Shown here piece after piece: positions 13,118-25,300 of a stretch of 64,000 nt of DNA; position 1 is the first letter of the stretch, and each line of letters opens with the position of its first letter. Below the pieces are notes generated by a model. It was given only the letters and a program-made list of their open reading frames with translations, was not told the DNA's origin and searched no databases. Made by a program: the position numbers and the translations under genes. Origin of the DNA: Gordius sp. MW1 (taxonomy: Eukaryota; Nematomorpha; Gordioida; Gordea; Gordiidae); NCBI GenBank assembly GCA_964036665.1, contig OZ038526.1, forward strand, positions 1,860,001 to 1,924,000, read 5' to 3'.

Positions 13118-16100
13118 AATAAACTCGGGCCTTCGGCCCTCGTGGGAAGGGGGAGAAGGGAAGGGAAGAGGGGAAGGGAAGGGGGGACGACTCATCTGTA
13201 CTTCGTATAAATGTATCATATTTGCTATGCAATTTATGGGCGAGAAAGGTGGGAAGGGGCGAGAATGCCTTAAGGGGGGGGGGGTATTAAATGCCTAATG
13301 ATTAATTAATTATTTATACAAATTTTCCATTTATAGGCAAAATGTAATATAGGCAAGGGTTAGGGTTAGATTTAGTGTTTGCATCTAGTTGCGTATTACA
13401 TTAGTTTTTATGGCCTTTAGTGATTATGGGTCTAACAAACATTATATTATAAAACAATTTGCAGAATTGTTAGGAGAAATTTTTCGTTGAATTTGAACAA
13501 TTTTTAATTAAAAAAATCAAAAATTTGGCCAATGGTCATTTTTTCTCTATTGGTCAGTACCAACATATACTCTATAAGTCAATGATAGCCAAAAAAACGA
13601 AAAAAAAAATTTTGATGCTCACTTTGGCCAATGGTCATTTTTTTCCATTGGTCAGCAGCCAGCACACGGCAAAAGTGGATATAAATTCATAAGAGTAAAA
13701 AAAAACGAAATAAAATTTTCGATCACATTTTGGCCAATGGTCATTTTTTTCCATTGGTCAGCAGCCAGGACACGGTAAAAGTGGATATAAATTCATAATA
13801 GTCAAAAAAAAACGAAAAAAAAATTTTCGAATCACATTTTGGGCAATGGTCATTTTATTCCATTGATCAGCAGCCAGCGGACGGCCAAAAAGTCATAATA
13901 GCAATGGTAGGAACAGGAACAATCATAATAGTCAAAAAAAAACGAAAAAAAAATTTCGAATCACATTTTGGCCAATGGTCATTTTTTCCATCGGTCAGGA
14001 GCCAGCGGACGGCCAAAAAGTCATAATAGCAATGGTAGTAACAGGAACAATCATAATAGTCAAAAAAAAAACGAAAAAATAAACTCGGATTCATATTTTG
14101 GCCAATGGTCATTTTTTCCATCGGTCAGGAGCCAGCGGACGGCCAAAAAGTCATAATAGCAATGGTAGGAACAGGAACAATCATAATAGTCAAAAAAAAA
14201 ACGAAAAATTAAACTCGGATTCACATTTTGGCCAATGGTCATTTTTTCCATCGGTCAGGAGCCAGCGGACGGCCGAAAACTCTTATTATCAATGATAGTA
14301 ACAAGAACAATCATAAGAGTCAAAAAAACTCCGGGATTCTAACCCAAAAACTAGTTAAATTGCATAGCAATTAAAAGTAAACAACTTTTATTTATGTTTA
14401 TTATATAACATTGGTCAGCAGCCAGCGGACGGCCAAAAAGTCATAATAGCAATGGTAGGAACAGGAACAATCATAATGGTAAAAAAAAACGAAAAAAATA
14501 ATTTCGATTCACATTTGGGCCAATGGTCATTTTTTCCATCGGTCAGGAGCCAGCGGACGTCCAAAAATTCTTATTATCAATGTTAGTAACAAGAACAATC
14601 ATAAGAGTCAAAAAAAACTCCGGGATTCTAATTAAAAAACTAGTTAAATTGCATAGCAATTAAAAGTAAACAACTTTTATTTATGTTTTAATTGCTATGC
14701 AATTTATGGGCTCGTTTTTTGTTGTCCGTTGTCCGTTGTCTGTCCGTCCGTCCGTTACCCTCCCTATCTATTTGCATTGGGTATATTAGGTTATCGCTTT
14801 TTTAAATTAATGCATGAGAAAGAGGTGCCCCACCCCTCATCTCTATCTCCCTCGGTGTGTTATATATAAGATTTGTTAAATTATCTATTATATAAACATA
14901 AATAAAAGTTGGTTACTCTTAATTGCTATGCAATTTAATTAGTTATATAATAAAAAGTTGTTTACTTTTATTTGCTATGCAATTTAACTAGTTTTTGTTA
15001 TATAATAAACATAGATAAAAGTTGTTTACTTTTAGTGCTATGCAATTTTAACTAGTTATATAATAAACATAAATAAAAGTTGTTTACTTTTAATTGCTAT
15101 GCAATTTAACTAGTTTTGGGGTTAGAATCCCGGAGTTTTTTTGACTCTTATGATTGTTCTTGTTACTATCATTGATAATAAGAATTTTTGGCCGTCCGCT
15201 GGCTGCTGACCAATGAAAAAAATGACCATTGGCCAAAATGTGAATCGAAATTATTTTTTTCGTTTTTTTTTGACTATTATGATTGTTCCTGTTTCTACCA
15301 TTGCTATTATGACTTTTTGGCCGTCCGCTGGCTGCTGACCAATGTTATATAATAAACATAAATAAAAGTTGTTTACTTCTAATTGCTATGCAATTTAACT
15401 AGTTTTTGGGGTAGAATCCCGGAGTTTTTTTGACTCTTATGATTGTTCTTGTTACTATCATTGATAATAAGACTTTTTGGCCGTCCGTTGGCTGCTGACC
15501 AATGAAAAAAATGACCATTGGCCAAAATGTGAATCCGAGTTTATTTTTTCGTTTTTTTTTGACTATTATGATTGTTCCTGTTACTACCATTGCTATTATG
15601 ACTTTTTGGCCGTCCGCTGGCTCCTGACCGATGGAAAAAATGACCATTGGCCAAAATGTGAATCGAAATTATTTTTTTCGTTTTTTTTACTATTATGATT
15701 GCTCCTGTTCCTACCATTGCTATTATGACTTTTTGGCCGTCCGCTGGCTGCTGACCAATGGAATAAAATGACCATTGGCCAAAATGTGATTCGAAAACTT
15801 TTTCTTCGTTTTTTTTGACTATTATGAATTTATATCCGCTTTTACCGTGTCCTGGCTGCTGACCAATGGAAAAAAATGACCATTGGCCAAAATGTGATTC
15901 GAAAATTTTTTTTTCGTTTTTTTTACTCTTATGAATGTATATCCACTTTTACCGTGTGCTGGCTGCTGACCAATGGAAAAAAATGACCATTGGCCAAAGT
16001 GAGCATCAAAATTTTTTTTTCCGTTTTTTTTGGCTATTATTGACTTATAGAGTATCTGTTGGTACTGACCAATAGAGAAAAAGTGACCATTGGCCAAATT

Positions 16101-16510
16101 TTTGATTTTTTTAATTAAAAATTGTTCAAATTCAACAAAAAATTTCTCCCAACAATTCTGCAAATTCTTAACATTGTGTTGTTTTATAATATAATGTTTG
16201 TTAGACCCATAATCACTAAAGGCCATAAAAACTAATGTAATACGCAACTAGATGCAAACACTAAATCTAACCCTAACCCTTGCCTTACATTTTGCCTATA
16301 ATGGAAAATTTGTGTAAATAATTAATTAATCATTAGGCATTTAATACCCCCCTGTAGGCATTCTCGCCCCTTCCCACCTTTCTCGCCCATAAATTGCATA
16401 GCAAATATGATACATTTATACGAAGTACAGATGAGTCGTCCCCCCTTCCCTTCCCCTCTTCCCTTCCCTTCTCCCCCTTCCCACGAGGGCCGAAGGCCCG
16501 AGTTTATTAT
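13118..16510. repeat. Large palindromic foldback with internal tandem repeats
   Basis: The left end (AAACTCGGGCCTTCGGCCC, then a GGGAAGGG purine block) recurs as its reverse complement at about 16440-16506. Between lie opposed arms. From about 13528 to 14590 a unit of roughly 105-130 bp, containing GGCCAATGGTCATTTTTTCC and GTCAGGAGCCAGCGGACGG, repeats about eight times. From about 15190 to 16100 its reverse complement repeats about seven times. The middle is rich in TTGCATAGCAATT and AAAGTAAACAACTTTTATTT motifs. Short frames inside are by-products of the repeats. The class is unknown; a foldback transposon or nested insertions are both possible. Confidence 0.85.
14690..14895 (+). repeat. Repeat module, forward copy
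   Basis: The module begins ATTGCTATGCAATTTATGGG, then has a GTCCGT-rich stretch and a block containing GGTGCCCCACCCCTCATC. It recurs in reverse at 16560-16840, outside the palindrome. Confidence 0.7.
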
Positions 16511-16842
16511 ATAACTAGTTAAATTGCATAGCAATTAAAAGTTAACAACTTTTATTTATGTTTATTATAAAATAGATAATTTAACAAATCTTATATATAA
16601 CACACCGAGGGAGATAGAGATGAGGGGTGGGGCACCTCTTATGCATTAATTTTAAAAATAACACAGCGAGGGAGATAGAGATGAGGGGTGGGGCACCTCT
16701 TTCTCATGCATTAATTTAAAAAATCGATAAAATAATATACCCAATGCAAATAGATAGGGAGGGTAACGGACAGACAGACATACGGACGGACAACGGACGG
16801 ACAACAAAAAACGAGCCCATAAATTGCATAGCAATTAAAAAA
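16511..16842 (-). repeat. Repeat module, inverted copy with internal duplication
   Basis: Reverse complement of the 14690-14895 module. The stretch containing GAGGGAGATAGAGATGAGGG is present twice in tandem (about 16606 and 16667), a change not seen in the forward copy. It ends in ATAAATTGCATAGCAATT. Confidence 0.7.
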
Positions 16843-16918
16843 ATCTGCGAGAAATAGAAATAGCACAATCTTGCTCATAACAACTTGAGCTTGATATACA
16901 AAACTATTCCATAAAGAC

Positions 16919-17075
16919 CATAGGCGTAGCCAGGTTTTGGTTTAGGGGGAGGGCGAAAAAATTTTAATAGGGGGGGGGGACAAAACATAAATTTTGTATA
17001 GGTTTTTTATATTCAATTTTTTTGTCATTAAGGGGGGGGGCTGTTGTCTTTTCTCCTTGCCCCCCCCTGGCTACA
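16919..17075. mobile_element. hAT-type MITE, subfamily B
   Basis: The left end CATAGGCGTAGCCAGG is followed by TTTTGG and poly-G; the right end is CCCCCTGGCTAC. Subfamily B has TTTTGGATTAGGGGG next to the terminus and an AAACATAAATTTT core. AAAGAC occurs at both flanks, consistent with a partly lost target duplication. Confidence 0.65.
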
Positions 17076-17272
17076 AAGACACTTGCCCTTACAATGTTTT
17101 CAGGTGAATTATTCCTAAAATCGTATTTTTGTAATTAACCTTGTCCATTTATTATAGACTCCACTCAGAAAATTTTTATAGTAATGGGCTTACAAAGTAA
17201 TGTATTAAAATTCGGCTTAGGATTTTTCAATTGTGCCACGCCATGTCTGTCTTGAGTGATAATAATGGAACT

Positions 17273-17426
17273 CATGGGCGTAGCCAAGGGGGGCCTAAAT
17301 GACGAAAAAAAAGCTTTCCAGTGCAAAAATCCTAAATATTAAAAGAAATTCATGTTTCGCCCCCCCCCTCCTATTGAACTTTTAAACGTTTCGCCCCCCC
17401 CCATCCAAAACCTGGCTACGCCCATG
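17273..17426. mobile_element. hAT-type MITE, subfamily B, perfect target duplication
   Basis: Ends CATGGGCGTAGCCAAGG and AACCTGGCTACGCCCATG. The flanks are ATGGAACT on both sides, a perfect 8-bp duplication, which together with the terminal C and G identifies the hAT superfamily. Confidence 0.85.
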
Positions 17427-17656
17427 ATGGAACTGGTCGTTAACTGATGTAAGGTTTTAACTTAGGGTAGAAATTGTTGTCTATCTGACAATTTAAGGGT
17501 CTATGTTGTGTCAAATATTTAATTACTACGATAGATCCAATTAGAAGAGAAGAAATTATTATATAGCCCTTGCGATATGTAGTTAGCAGGTAGGTGGCAT
17601 GTCTAATGAAAAATTTTGAATTATGTTACAAATTTTATATTTTTTGGTATTGGGCT

Positions 17657-18953
17657 TAGAGATCAGATTTGTTTGGAATTTTAAGCCCGAACCCGGCCCG
17701 GTTAAATTTTTTAACTTCATTGCCCGCCCGAACCCATCTAGGTGTCTGCCCGGGCCCGCCCAAACCCTTCAAGGTGTCAGCCCGGGCCCGCCCGAAATAT
17801 TAAAGCTGTCCGGGCTGCCCGGCCCGAAATATTAAATTTGCCCGTTAGGCCCGAAATTATGCGATCTCAAATTCTTTTAACCACTATTAAAAAATAAGCA
17901 TTAAATTATAGTATATTAATTAAAATAAATATGCCATATTTTATTATCACAAATAAAATCTAATTTACTATATTATTTAAAAGTCGAATGATTTGTTCAA
18001 ATGAAACTTTTAATTTTTTAATCCTAAAAGGTCAAAAAAAGTTCTTGGTCTTTCTAAAAAATTTGGCCAGATAGCACTGGCTAAACCGCTCTAGGTCACA
18101 ATATTTTAATAGGTTAATTGCCAATGCATTTAGGGACAAACATGTTAGAACGTTTAAAAATCATATAATAGCAAAATATTAATTGAATGCAGCCGATGTC
18201 CATGAAAATATTTATGTACCAATTTTTTAATTAAGTTTAAAGTATACATTATTAATAAATAATCTTACAATAAACAAAATTATACTCCCTTTTTGTGTTA
18301 ACCCGTTTGCCCTACTCTATAAATAAACTTCATAATGAATCAAATTAGTTCAATTAGTGATCTGCGCTCTGTTAAAACTTACCTTTTTGATAAAAAAAAC
18401 AATAATTAATTTATCAATAGAATTTAAATGCAATTTATGGATAATTTTTTTAACTTAAAGCAAAAAAAGAAAGGTATAGAAATTTATTATTATAAAAATA
18501 AGAAGTAGCTTAGCGATAGCGACTGGTGAAAAGGGTATAATAAAGGCAAATTCAAGCTTTGCTATACCATGTGTTAAAAATATGAAATTATATTAGAATT
18601 AAATTTACACTTGAATGCATTGTATCAATTTGGGCGTTACGATTTTGTACTATGTATAGACGGCACATGTTAATTACGAACGAAGAAAGGGTTACATAAA
18701 TATAAATATTTCAATCCATAAACCTAGAAATAGAGAGGTTCGGGCAAAAATTGCAAACTCAACTTGGGGATCGATGGCGAAATAGTTTCTTAACTTCTTC
18801 AGAATTTTCGTATGCAATCAAAGTAACAAAATAATACACCATTAAAAAAATCTCATTAAGCCCGAATTGCCCGAATCCTATCTTCGTGCCCGCCCGAAGA
18901 TAAAAATTTAGGACAGTCTGTTCGGGCAGCGGGCCGGGCCATCTTTGTCTCTG
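17657..18953. mobile_element. hAT-like element with CCCGGCC subterminal repeats
   Basis: The left end TAGAGATCAGATTTG and right end CTTTGTCTCTG are inverted copies of the same motif found at 41290-41707. Next to them lie dense GCCCGAACCCGGCCCGG-type repeats. The flanks ATTGGGCT and ATTGAGCT fit an 8-bp target duplication (7 of 8). The 1.3 kb AT-rich interior has no recognisable transposase, so it looks non-autonomous. Confidence 0.65.
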
Positions 18954-19442
18954 ATTGAGCTCGTGAATTGAACTATGATTAATAAATTTATTCGTGAGCA
19001 TTCATTGATGATTATCTGATTAAAAGAGTTCAGAATATTAGATTAAAATTGGTATATACCTTCTATTATATTATATCTTAATATCACATTTTCTTGAACT
19101 TAACTCAAAATTTGGGAGCAAATAGAAGAGGTGGTGACCCCTCTTGAATCTAAAAAAACACACTTTAACTTAATGTCCCCCCTCTAATCTATGCCTAATA
19201 CCCAAGCCTTTTAAGTTTTTGCGACAAAATTACTCCCTTACTTTTAGTTTAAATGTTCATAAAAACTAATCAAATGCGCTATTATTCATTACGTTTAGTA
19301 CGACCTTGATGGTAAAGGACATTAAATTTATCATGCATATAGCTTTTTCTAAATAACTAATAAATTTAATTAAAATGCATAATAAATGCGATGCAGACAG
19401 ACAGAAGGCCCACCGCCACTAACCTCGTTCGGTGATTATAAC

Positions 19443-19671
19443 GAGTGGTGGTCAAAGGAGCACATCAGAGCTCATCAGGAAAGGAGCACGCTTTGTTATT
19501 ATAACCCAAACCCTGGTCCTAATACTTACCCTAACCCATATATTTACTTGTTATGATATCACTAGGACATGTTAATATAAAATATTTTGTGCTAAGACAA
19601 TTTGTTAAATTCATCCTGAGCAGTGTGCTCCTTTTCTGATGAGTTCTGATGAGCTCCTTTGACCGGTTCCC
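19443..19671. mobile_element. Short DNA element with perfect 8-bp target duplication
   Basis: A 229-bp element. The left terminus GAGTGGTGGTCAAAGGAGC pairs with the reverse complement of the right terminus, GGGAACCGGTCAAAGGAGC. Both flanks read ATTATAAC. It shares about 75 bp of its interior, around ACTAGGACATGTTAATATAA, with the 732-bp element at 52648-53379. An 8-bp duplication fits hAT, P or Merlin; the superfamily is unresolved. Confidence 0.8.
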
Positions 19672-19679
19672 ATTATAAC

Positions 19680-20030
19680 TACTCACCTTTATCTTACCCC
19701 AAGAGCCGAAATTGTTGATTAAGTTTTATAATATATTGACATGCGACTTGTGGAATGAATGTAAATAAGCTAGAACTTTTATGATACTACTAACCTTGAG
19801 TTATTAATAACATCGATCTTATATAGATTAAAAAGTCGTGCACATACAATACAAGCATAGAGTATGTTGATAAAATAATTTATCATTTTTACATTTGATT
19901 CTGAATAGGTAGTGTTGGTCTATTTTGTTGCATTCAATTTCAATGCGCTATTTTATGTAGTTTGCATTTGTTGATCATTTTTTTACCTGTCTACATTTTT
20001 TACATCGGATAGCACTATCGCTAATTTGTT
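19680..20030. other. Intergenic
   Basis: AT-rich, nothing recognised. Confidence 0.3.
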
Positions 20031-21540
20031 ATGACTGAATACATTTTTTGTCAATATTTTATAGTTATGAGACCGCTCGCCAAATATACGACAATACATA
20101 TGATGATGGCTAGTGGAGATTTGGCCATTAAAATTTTGCATTTATCGCGTTTTCTGATTCACAAGATATGCATGCCACCACTTCTTATCATATCCATCGT
20201 TGGTAACCTGTGCTCGATGAGAGTTTTTATACATCGTGATATGGCTTGTACAAACTGTTATCTCTTGGCCGCCTTAGGATTCTTCGACATGTTTCATGTT
20301 GCTTTTAGTTTTAGCCTTAGTTTTGTTCATTATCCTTTAACCTACAATACTAGGGCTTACAGATATCCCTGGGCCTATCCTTTAACTGATCTATGTAGTA
20401 ATGCCTCATTATGGCTGTTGTTTTATTCACTTCTGAATACAATTTTAAGGTTAAGTTATTGAAGAAGGCGCGTAGGTTGTGTACCATATGAAACATTAAA
20501 ATAGCCATAACATACATTGCCCTCTTTGCCGCTGTCTCAATCATTCCAACGTATTTTGAACGAAAACTGCAACAGAACATTAATCTAAAATCTTGCAATT
20601 TACTTAATATGAAAAAAGATACCAAGATCTACAATGAAAAACATCATTTGAGTCCTGTTCCCATTTTGAGCTACGCAAACAATAGGCAATTGTCAAATTA
20701 TAGTCAACGACATAGGCTACAGCTTTGGTACAAAAATGTTACTCACCCATTTGATAAGCAATTATATATAGGGGTTTTAAATGGTTCTCTAGTAGACAAA
20801 CAAGGTCTTAATGATATTTCCAAAATTAGAGGTATACATTTTGAAGCATGTGAGACGTATGATTTGCCCAAAATTATCCCAACATCCTTAGCTCTAGACC
20901 ATGTTTATCAACATTTATATTTTTGGTATACTCGAATTATGTTTTCACTCTTACCACTGACGCTCCTCATAATTTTCACCTATCTTCTTACTTCAACATT
21001 CAGGGCTCACAGGAGCTCGTTTAAATTACGTCGTTATTACTAGGTCCACCGATAAGCCCAAGATTATTCCTCATGCACACGGCAACTTAAGTCGATAGAT
21101 GAAATTAGTGAACAAAAGACTAAACCAATTCCCAAAATTAGCTTGCGGCCAGGAAACCAACCTGGCACAAAAAGTATAGAAAGGTTAACTTTTAAAAAGC
21201 ACCAAGGAATAGCATACAATAAAAATATGTGTGGACGAAACAACAATTTTATACCGTCAGAAAAATTGCAAGAGTCTAATAAAGATTATTTATCAATCCA
21301 ATGAATACAAACAATGGCGCCACACGTTCTAAACGGATTGAATACACTCACTATAAGTTAGAATATAGGAATGCAATGCCGACCAAAGTTTATCACTTAT
21401 ACTTGTGGTAATTGTATTTTTCATTTGCCAAACACCTTCTACCGTTTCGATGCTATTGACCATATTATTAAGCGAAAAATCTCAGTTAAAACATCAAACC
21501 CTTTTAATATAATTCTATTTAACTTTTATTTAATACAACA
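20031..21540 (+). pseudogene. Class A (rhodopsin-like) peptide GPCR relic
   Basis: Hydrophobic segments come in GPCR order. TM1 contains LLIISIVGNLCSMRVF, with the GN typical of class A. TM2 is near LLAALGFFDMFHVAFSF. Then come a Cys at the TM3 start (TDLCSNASLWLLFYSLLNT), TM4 (IAITYIALFAAVSIIPTYFE) in another frame, a long second extracellular region, and TM5 (MFSLLPLTLLIIFTYLLTS). A polar stretch at 21056-21300 suits a third intracellular loop. TTATACTTGTGGTAATTG onward (about 21397) gives a TM6-like CxxxxHLPNTFYRF. The DRY/ERY motif after TM3 is missing, there are in-frame stops before TM4 and after TM5, and the frame changes at least twice. The layout recalls invertebrate neuropeptide (FMRFamide-like) receptors, but no ligand is claimed. 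Unrecognised tiny introns could explain some breaks. Confidence 0.5.
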
Positions 21541-22346
21541 CAATTAACATATATATATCAATTTAAATGTATTAGTTAATATTTATCTCTAATTCAAATA
21601 TGGGATAATTGACGTTCAAATTTAAAAACGCTATGGTATAACAATGGGATCGTCAAAAGTAACAATGCATTTTCCAAATCCCCACCCAATCCCCTGTTAG
21701 TAAAAAATGACGAGATAAACGTCAAAACTCATTATTTCGTGTTTTTAACCAATAGCAATTCGTATTTGACGTTCGCTATTTTACAACCTTCGACATTTCT
21801 GTACGCTACACCGGTCTTACAACGTTAAATAATATCAGTAATTTTTTAATGGCAATAAATGGCTCAATCAACTTTTTCCTCTATTATAAATTTGCTTTAA
21901 AATTCAGTGATACATTCAAAAAATGTTTCAAGAGCGACTGATGTCCTAAATTGTATAAAGATAAGTCGCCTCTACCATGTTAATAAAGTTTTAAAAATGC
22001 ACATATATTGCTGTTGCAACATTTGTTGTATCTTATGAAAGTTTGTGATCGCGATTGATAAAATTTTATTTTATAAGGCACAAACGTACAAACATGATTG
22101 ACAATTATTTGCGACATCCATGATAAATTGCTATTGTTTCAGCAATTTATTAATAAGTTAATTGAGTGTTAAATATGTTCGTCGATAACAGATCCATGTT
22201 ATTATCATTATCGTTCCATTTCAAATATATAGTCAATGGCTTCGTAATCCTTTTATACATTGTCGAATAATGTCCCTACGTGTTCACTGTTGATAATAAT
22301 TATTATAATAATTAATTTTAGTTCATATTAAGGAAAATAAATAAAT
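21541..22346. other. Intergenic
   Basis: AT-rich spacer between the GPCR relic and the 3' end of the collagen gene. Nothing else seen. Confidence 0.3.
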
Positions 22347-25300
22347 TTAAATGTTGATTAGTGCAATTACTTTAGTTGGCGATTTGTAGCCACAACCTGG
22401 AAGAGGTAAACCATCAGTCCCCAGAGGACAGGGAGCATCAAGTCCTGGCACACCCTTAATTTTTACATATAACAAATTTTTTACGTCAAATTATACCTGA
22501 TCGCCTTTAGGACCCTTTTTACCACGTCGTCCTTTCTCCCCCTATTTAAAATTCAACACTCTTTTATTTTAACATTACCTTCTCCCCCCTTTCCCCAGGC
22601 GGTCCCTGTGATTAAGAAATAATCATTTAATCAAGGCTTACAGGATAATTTATACAATGATAAATTGTTAAATGGATATACCAAAGGTCCGGTCGGTCCA
22701 GGCAAACCCTAAATATTTAATGATATAGTACATTTGATGATTATATACTAATTTAAAAATTAACATATAAATTACGTTTATTACCATAATGCCCTGTTCG
22801 CCCTTGAGTCCAGGTAATCCCATATCACCCTTATAATATAAATTATTTCTTTTAATTTGGATAGTAATTTTATAGTATAATATTGCTAATTAGATCGTAT
22901 TAAAGTAATAAAAGTAATGCGTTCCAATTTCGTTGACATGTTTTTTACCTGAATTCCACGTAGCCCGACATCACCCTTAAAATAGTAAAATTTATAAAAG
23001 CAAATCAAACAGCGTAATAATTTTAAAAATATTACGCGACCATGAATTTTGCTTATTTCCCTAAATAAATTAAATTGGCAACCATGGACGTTGCCAGGAT
23101 TGGAACTAGAGGGGACGATAATGCTTTAGGGAGGGGCAAAATGATAATTTTTTGAAATTTGAGCCATGATTATAATCGGTTTTTTAAAAATTTCTGGATT
23201 AAGAGGGGGGCAGCCGCCCCTCTCTGCCACCCCCTAGCTACATCCATGTTAGCAACCGTTACTTGATTTTTTAAATTAATGCATGCTCAACTATTTTATT
23301 CTGCCCTTCTAATTTTATGATGTAAGTGATCAACATGATCGGCACAGGTATTACTTTAGGACCGGGCGGCCCATTAAGGCCAGGTAACCCCATTTCCCCT
23401 TGGTACCCCATGATTCCCTAATCATATAAAAGAAAAAAAACCAATATTATTTTTCATTATGCATATTGATTTAATTAGTTAGCGCAGCTTAATATTTTAC
23501 ATACCGGTAATCCTAGTGGGCCTCTTACACCCTTGTCCCCCTATAATATAAAAAAAGAATATAGAAAGTGCAAAGGAGAATTAATTCATAAAAGATTCTT
23601 GCTATAAAGTCGCTTTTTATAAAAACTTGTCAAACTTAAAACACTTTTATATCCCCTAATAAATCCACAATGATATAACTAAAGGCTTTATTGAATTTAA
23701 TTAATTGTCCGCGATAAAAGTATTCGCGATAAAAAATGGATCCACGAAATTTCTTGGTTTTAATAATATTCATATGTGCATTACTAATCAATAGATATGA
23801 AAACATTAATGTTATTTTTCATTTTAGTATAATATTTATAGAAATGTCTAAAATTATTGGAATAGCCACTGGATTTGAAAAGTGAAAATATAACTCAGCA
23901 AATTGCTATTGCTCAATGAGTAATTGTCAATTACATAAATTAATACACATACCATGTCTCCCTTAGGTCCAGGACTCCCAATGTGACCATTCAACCCAGA
24001 ATTTCCGGGCAAACCGATGGGACCCTATTCATAACAAAAAAATTAAGCCATATAGCTTAGGCCTAATATGGGATTACTTGAGGGCCAGGTTTTCCTGGTG
24101 GTCCAGGTAACTATTGATAAAGGTTCAAAATAAGGGTTAAATAATTATAAAATGTAATAGTAAAAATAATTTATAATATTCTAAAGTCTGGCTTGCCATA
24201 TAAAATTTACCCCTATGAAAGGATTGCCTTGGGGATCTCTCAAGATTGATTCGCCCTAATATATATAATAGTTGGCAATGTTATAAAATAAATATTTTAA
24301 TTATTTTTAATATTTAAAAATTAGATGTGGTAAAAATGGAGTTTTAGAGGGTAAGTAAAATTGTACGGGCTTTCCTGGTAGGCCCATTATGCCAGGTGTA
24401 CCCGGCAAACCGATTTCGCCCCTGTGTCCTTTGTCACCCTATATTATGCGACAAATAATTATAAATTAGAAATTTATCAAAAAATAGAATTAGGGCTAAA
24501 TTATACCTTAGGGCCCTGAACTCCATCAAAGCCGGGAAAACCCCTCTCACCCTTATTTCCTGGAAGACCCTAATGACAAATTAAGTAAATGATAAACAAA
24601 ATAAGACTATAAAATTGTAAAATATGTTATTAAAGGATAAAAGTTAAAATGTTACCGGGTATCCAACATCTCCTGGAGGCCCTGGAAATCCTGGCATACC
24701 AATATCCCCTACAGGTCCTGGAATTCCTTTACCCTATGAAACAGAAAAAGGGATCAGACTATGTGACTATAAATCAAAAAATATTGATAGCGTGACATAT
24801 AGCTCATTTATTTGCTAGCAATATTTAAAGCCACCACCATTGTACACCGTTTACCGAAGCATTCTGTAATTAATTACGGACAAGCACAAATAACGTGTAA
24901 TTTTTATAGATGATGCCAAAACTATCGAGGTTTAAAGTGTGGTGCAGTTATCGTAATGTGTGTCGCGCGCGCGCTACGTGGAACAAAGCAGAGACCCAAG
25001 CAAGAAAGATTGTGCGACAATTGACAAATTTTAACTACCTCGTCGCATATAATTGTCGCTCAAACGTGTGTGTGTCAATCGATTTGGTTGACAATACTCC
25101 TTAGGATAGGGCCGAGCCGTAGAAGGTTTGAATGTAAGAGAATTTGAGTTGACAAATAAATGGTGTCATTTTAAATTTTATTAACGATCGCCATACTTAA
25201 ACTTAGTTCTAGTAACGGTTGCTATAACATAATTGGCTCGATTGCTATTATTTTTATTTAATACGAGGTAATGGGTTGTAAACATTTGGAATACCCTTTT

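Noticed and set aside
13867-16247. Several 60-140 codon frames in the palindrome
   Set aside because: They are translations of the tandem repeat on both strands, repeating the same few peptides.
24910-25104. GC-richer forward frame within a collagen intron
   Set aside because: No splice context or family match; probably chance.
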